Assembly (NCBI GenBank): GCA_016936035.1
Contig: JAFGPU010000281.1
Coordinates: 1 to 6,182, forward strand
Source: Acidimicrobiales bacterium
GTDB lineage: Bacteria; Actinomycetota; Acidimicrobiia; Acidimicrobiales; VFJN01
Length of the DNA stretch: 6,182 nucleotides
Reading direction: 5' to 3'
The notes beneath the pieces were generated by a model. That model saw nothing but the letters and a program-made list of their open reading frames with translations. It searched no databases and was not told the DNA's origin. Within the stretch, counting starts at the first letter, position 1. The number at the start of each line of letters is the position of its first letter. The position numbers and the translations under genes were made by a program. Shown in pieces: positions 4,882 through 6,182 of this stretch.

Positions 4882-6182
4882 ATGTCCCGCCGGATCGACA
4901 TCGAGCTCACCAGCTCTCGCGAGGACGGGTCCTGGACCTGGCGAGCCGCGGGTGCCCGAGAGCCAAAGGGCACCCTCGAGGGTGCGATCCTCCCCAGTGG
5001 AGCGCATGTCGGCCAGGTGCTGCGCGCGGAGATCGAGGGCTACCTCGACGGCCTCAGCGTGGTGGCCGTCCTGCCGCCCCGCGCCCCGCGCGCCGAGCCG
5101 GAACGCCTCGAGCTCAAGTCCTCGGGGTCCTCCGACCAGCCGCTCGTCACCTCCACCCTGGCCCCCAAGCGCTCGGGCGAGCGCGGCCGCCGGCGCAACG
5201 ACCGGGGCCGTGACGGTCGCGACGGCCAGGGTCGCCGCGACCGGCGCGGAGGCCGCGAGCGCCAGGACGCGCGTCACGACAGGTCGTCGCGGCCGGCACC
5301 GCCGCCCGTACCGGAGAAGCCCAAGCCCAAGCGCCTGCGCCCCGGCAAGGCCCACCGCACCGCCCTTCTCGACTCGGTGGCGCCGGAGCAGCGCCCCATC
5401 GTCGAGCAGCTGCTGGCCGGCGGCATCCCGTCCGTGCGGCAGGCGATCGACAAGCAGAACGAGCAGCTCCGCGCCGAGGGCAAGCCCGAGGTCAAGCCCG
5501 ACGCCCTCGTGCGGGCCGCGGAAGAGCTGCGCCCGCGCGCGCAAGCCGCCCTGTGGCGCGACCGCGCCGAGGCGGCGGCAGCGATCGTCGACGACGTCGA
5601 TCTGCGCGACCTGCGGTCGGTGGTCAACGCCGCAGGCGACGCCGGGCGCGACGACGAGGCCCGGGCGCTCGCCACGCAGCTGCGCGAGGCGCTCGCCGCT
5701 CGCGTCGAGAAGGAGCACACCGCCTGGCTGACCGAGCTGGCCGAGACCGTCAACGCCGGCCGCGTGGTCCGGGCGCTGCGGCTCAGCTCGCGACCGCCCA
5801 AGGCCGGTGCCCCGATCCCGGGCGACATCGCCACCCAGCTCGCCGAGGCCACCGCTGCGTCACTCACGAGCGACACCGGCCCCGACCGCTGGGCCACGGT
5901 CCTCGATGCACTGGCCTACTCGCCGGTGCGCCGGCGGGTCGTGCCCCAGTCGCTTCCGACGAACCTGGCGCCGGACCTGCGGGCCACGATCGCCCGCCTG
6001 GCGACCCGCCTGCCGGAGATCGCCCACATCTTCGACATCGAGCCCGACCCCGCGGCCGAGCGTGCCGCACGCGGGCAGTCCCGTCGCCGGCCGGGACGCA
6101 AGGGTGAGACCCGCAAGGGCGAGAACCGCAAGGCCGACCGCCCCAAGGGCGAAGACCGCAAGGCCGACCGCCCCAAGGGCGA
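4882..6182 (+). CDS. Unrecognised basic protein with Arg-rich linker and charged C-terminal repeats (3' end outside window)
   Basis: I do not recognise a named family. The frame is open from ATG 4882 to the right edge (433 complete codons), with codon use like that of its neighbours. Residues 1 to about 78 look like a compact beta-rich domain, with DGSWTWRAAGAREPKGTLEG (15-34) and VGQVLRAEIEGYLDGLSVVA (43-62). Residues about 95-155 are a low-complexity linker dominated by Arg, Gly and Asp, ending in KPKPKRLRPGK. Residues about 157-390 are mainly helical, including RDRAEAAAAIVDDVDLRDLR (226-245), TAWLTELAETVNAGRVVRAL (280-299) and a Trp-containing segment, DRWATVLDALAYSPVRRRVV (335-354). From about 401 a Lys/Arg/Glu tail of 5-residue repeats begins and runs off the end. 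There is no signal peptide or membrane segment. The basic linker and tail suggest binding to nucleic acid or ribosomes, but this is inference. The lack of a Shine-Dalgarno sequence leaves the exact start less certain, though the N-terminal domain needs a start here or very close by. Confidence 0.8.
   Translation, partial: MSRRIDIELTSSREDGSWTWRAAGAREPKGTLEGAILPSGAHVGQVLRAEIEGYLDGLSVVAVLPPRAPRAEPERLELKSSGSSDQPLVTSTLAPKRSGERGRRRNDRGRDGRDGQGRRDRRGGRERQDARHDRSSRPAPPPVPEKPKPKRLRPGKAHRTALLDSVAPEQRPIVEQLLAGGIPSVRQAIDKQNEQLRAEGKPEVKPDALVRAAEELRPRAQAALWRDRAEAAAAIVDDVDLRDLRSVVNAAGDAGRDDEARALATQLREALAARVEKEHTAWLTELAETVNAGRVVRALRLSSRPPKAGAPIPGDIATQLAEATAASLTSDTGPDRWATVLDALAYSPVRRRVVPQSLPTNLAPDLRATIARLATRLPEIAHIFDIEPDPAAERAARGQSRRRPGRKGETRKGENRKADRPKGEDRKADRPKG
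6097..6182 (+). repeat. 15-bp tandem repeat with 30-bp higher-order period in the basic protein's tail
   Basis: Units begin at 6097, 6112, 6127, 6142, 6157 and 6172 (the last cut by the window). They encode RKGET, RKGEN, RKADR, PKGED, RKADR and PKGE. From 6126 the sequence repeats almost exactly every 30 bases, alternating RKADR and PKGED, and continues past the right edge. Near-identity at the DNA level points to recent slippage or unequal-exchange expansion rather than an old protein repeat. Confidence 0.85.

Noticed and set aside
4246..5718. 490-codon minus-strand open frame spanning the intergenic region, the Rrf2 gene and half of the next gene
   Set aside because: It runs antisense to a clear Rrf2 regulator and across the divergent promoter, and its composition is repetitive. 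The plus-strand reading is coherent.
4814..5731. 305-codon plus-strand open frame starting at 4814
   Set aside because: Ser, Arg, Pro and Ala-rich product in a shifted frame. The frame starting at 4882 gives a structured protein with ordinary codon usage and stays open to the window end.

Overview
The window is very GC-rich, uses GTG starts, and has Shine-Dalgarno sites of the GGAGG type alongside a probably leaderless gene. It looks chromosomal and actinobacterial. The fused LivH-LivM permease and the proteins' composition are compatible with an Acidimicrobiia-type lineage, but that placement is a guess. No mobile element, tRNA, rRNA or CRISPR array is visible.

The left two thirds (1-4163, minus strand) is one transport operon of the branched-chain amino acid (LIV/HAAT) ABC family, read right to left. 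It encodes a substrate-binding lipoprotein (2766-4163), a single-chain LivH-LivM permease (512-2752), and a LivG-type ATPase cut by the left edge (1-515). The genes are tightly packed: a 13-base gap, then a 4-base GTGA overlap. A LivF-type second ATPase would be expected just beyond position 1. The substrate cannot be told from sequence.

The divergent intergenic region 4164-4332 holds the most specific regulatory signal. A perfect 16-bp palindrome, TTAGAACGGGTTCTAA (4228-4243), matches the KstR-type (TetR family, sterol-catabolism regulator) half-site layout TnnAACnnGTTnnA. It lies on the predicted transcription start of a recognisable promoter that drives the transporter. The transporter may therefore belong to a steroid or lipid regulon rather than being an ordinary amino acid importer.

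On the plus strand, 4333-4788 encodes an Rrf2-family winged-helix regulator that lacks the cysteine cluster of the iron-sulfur sensing members. After a 93-base gap, 4882 to the right edge encodes a protein I do not recognise: a small beta-rich N-terminal domain, an arginine-rich linker, a helical middle region, and a charged C-terminal tail of 5-residue repeats that runs off the window.

The long open frames opposite the transporter genes are GC-rich antisense shadows. No clearly new multi-gene system is visible. The best leads are the KstR-like operator, the fusion permease with its extra C-terminal tail, and the unrecognised basic repeat protein.
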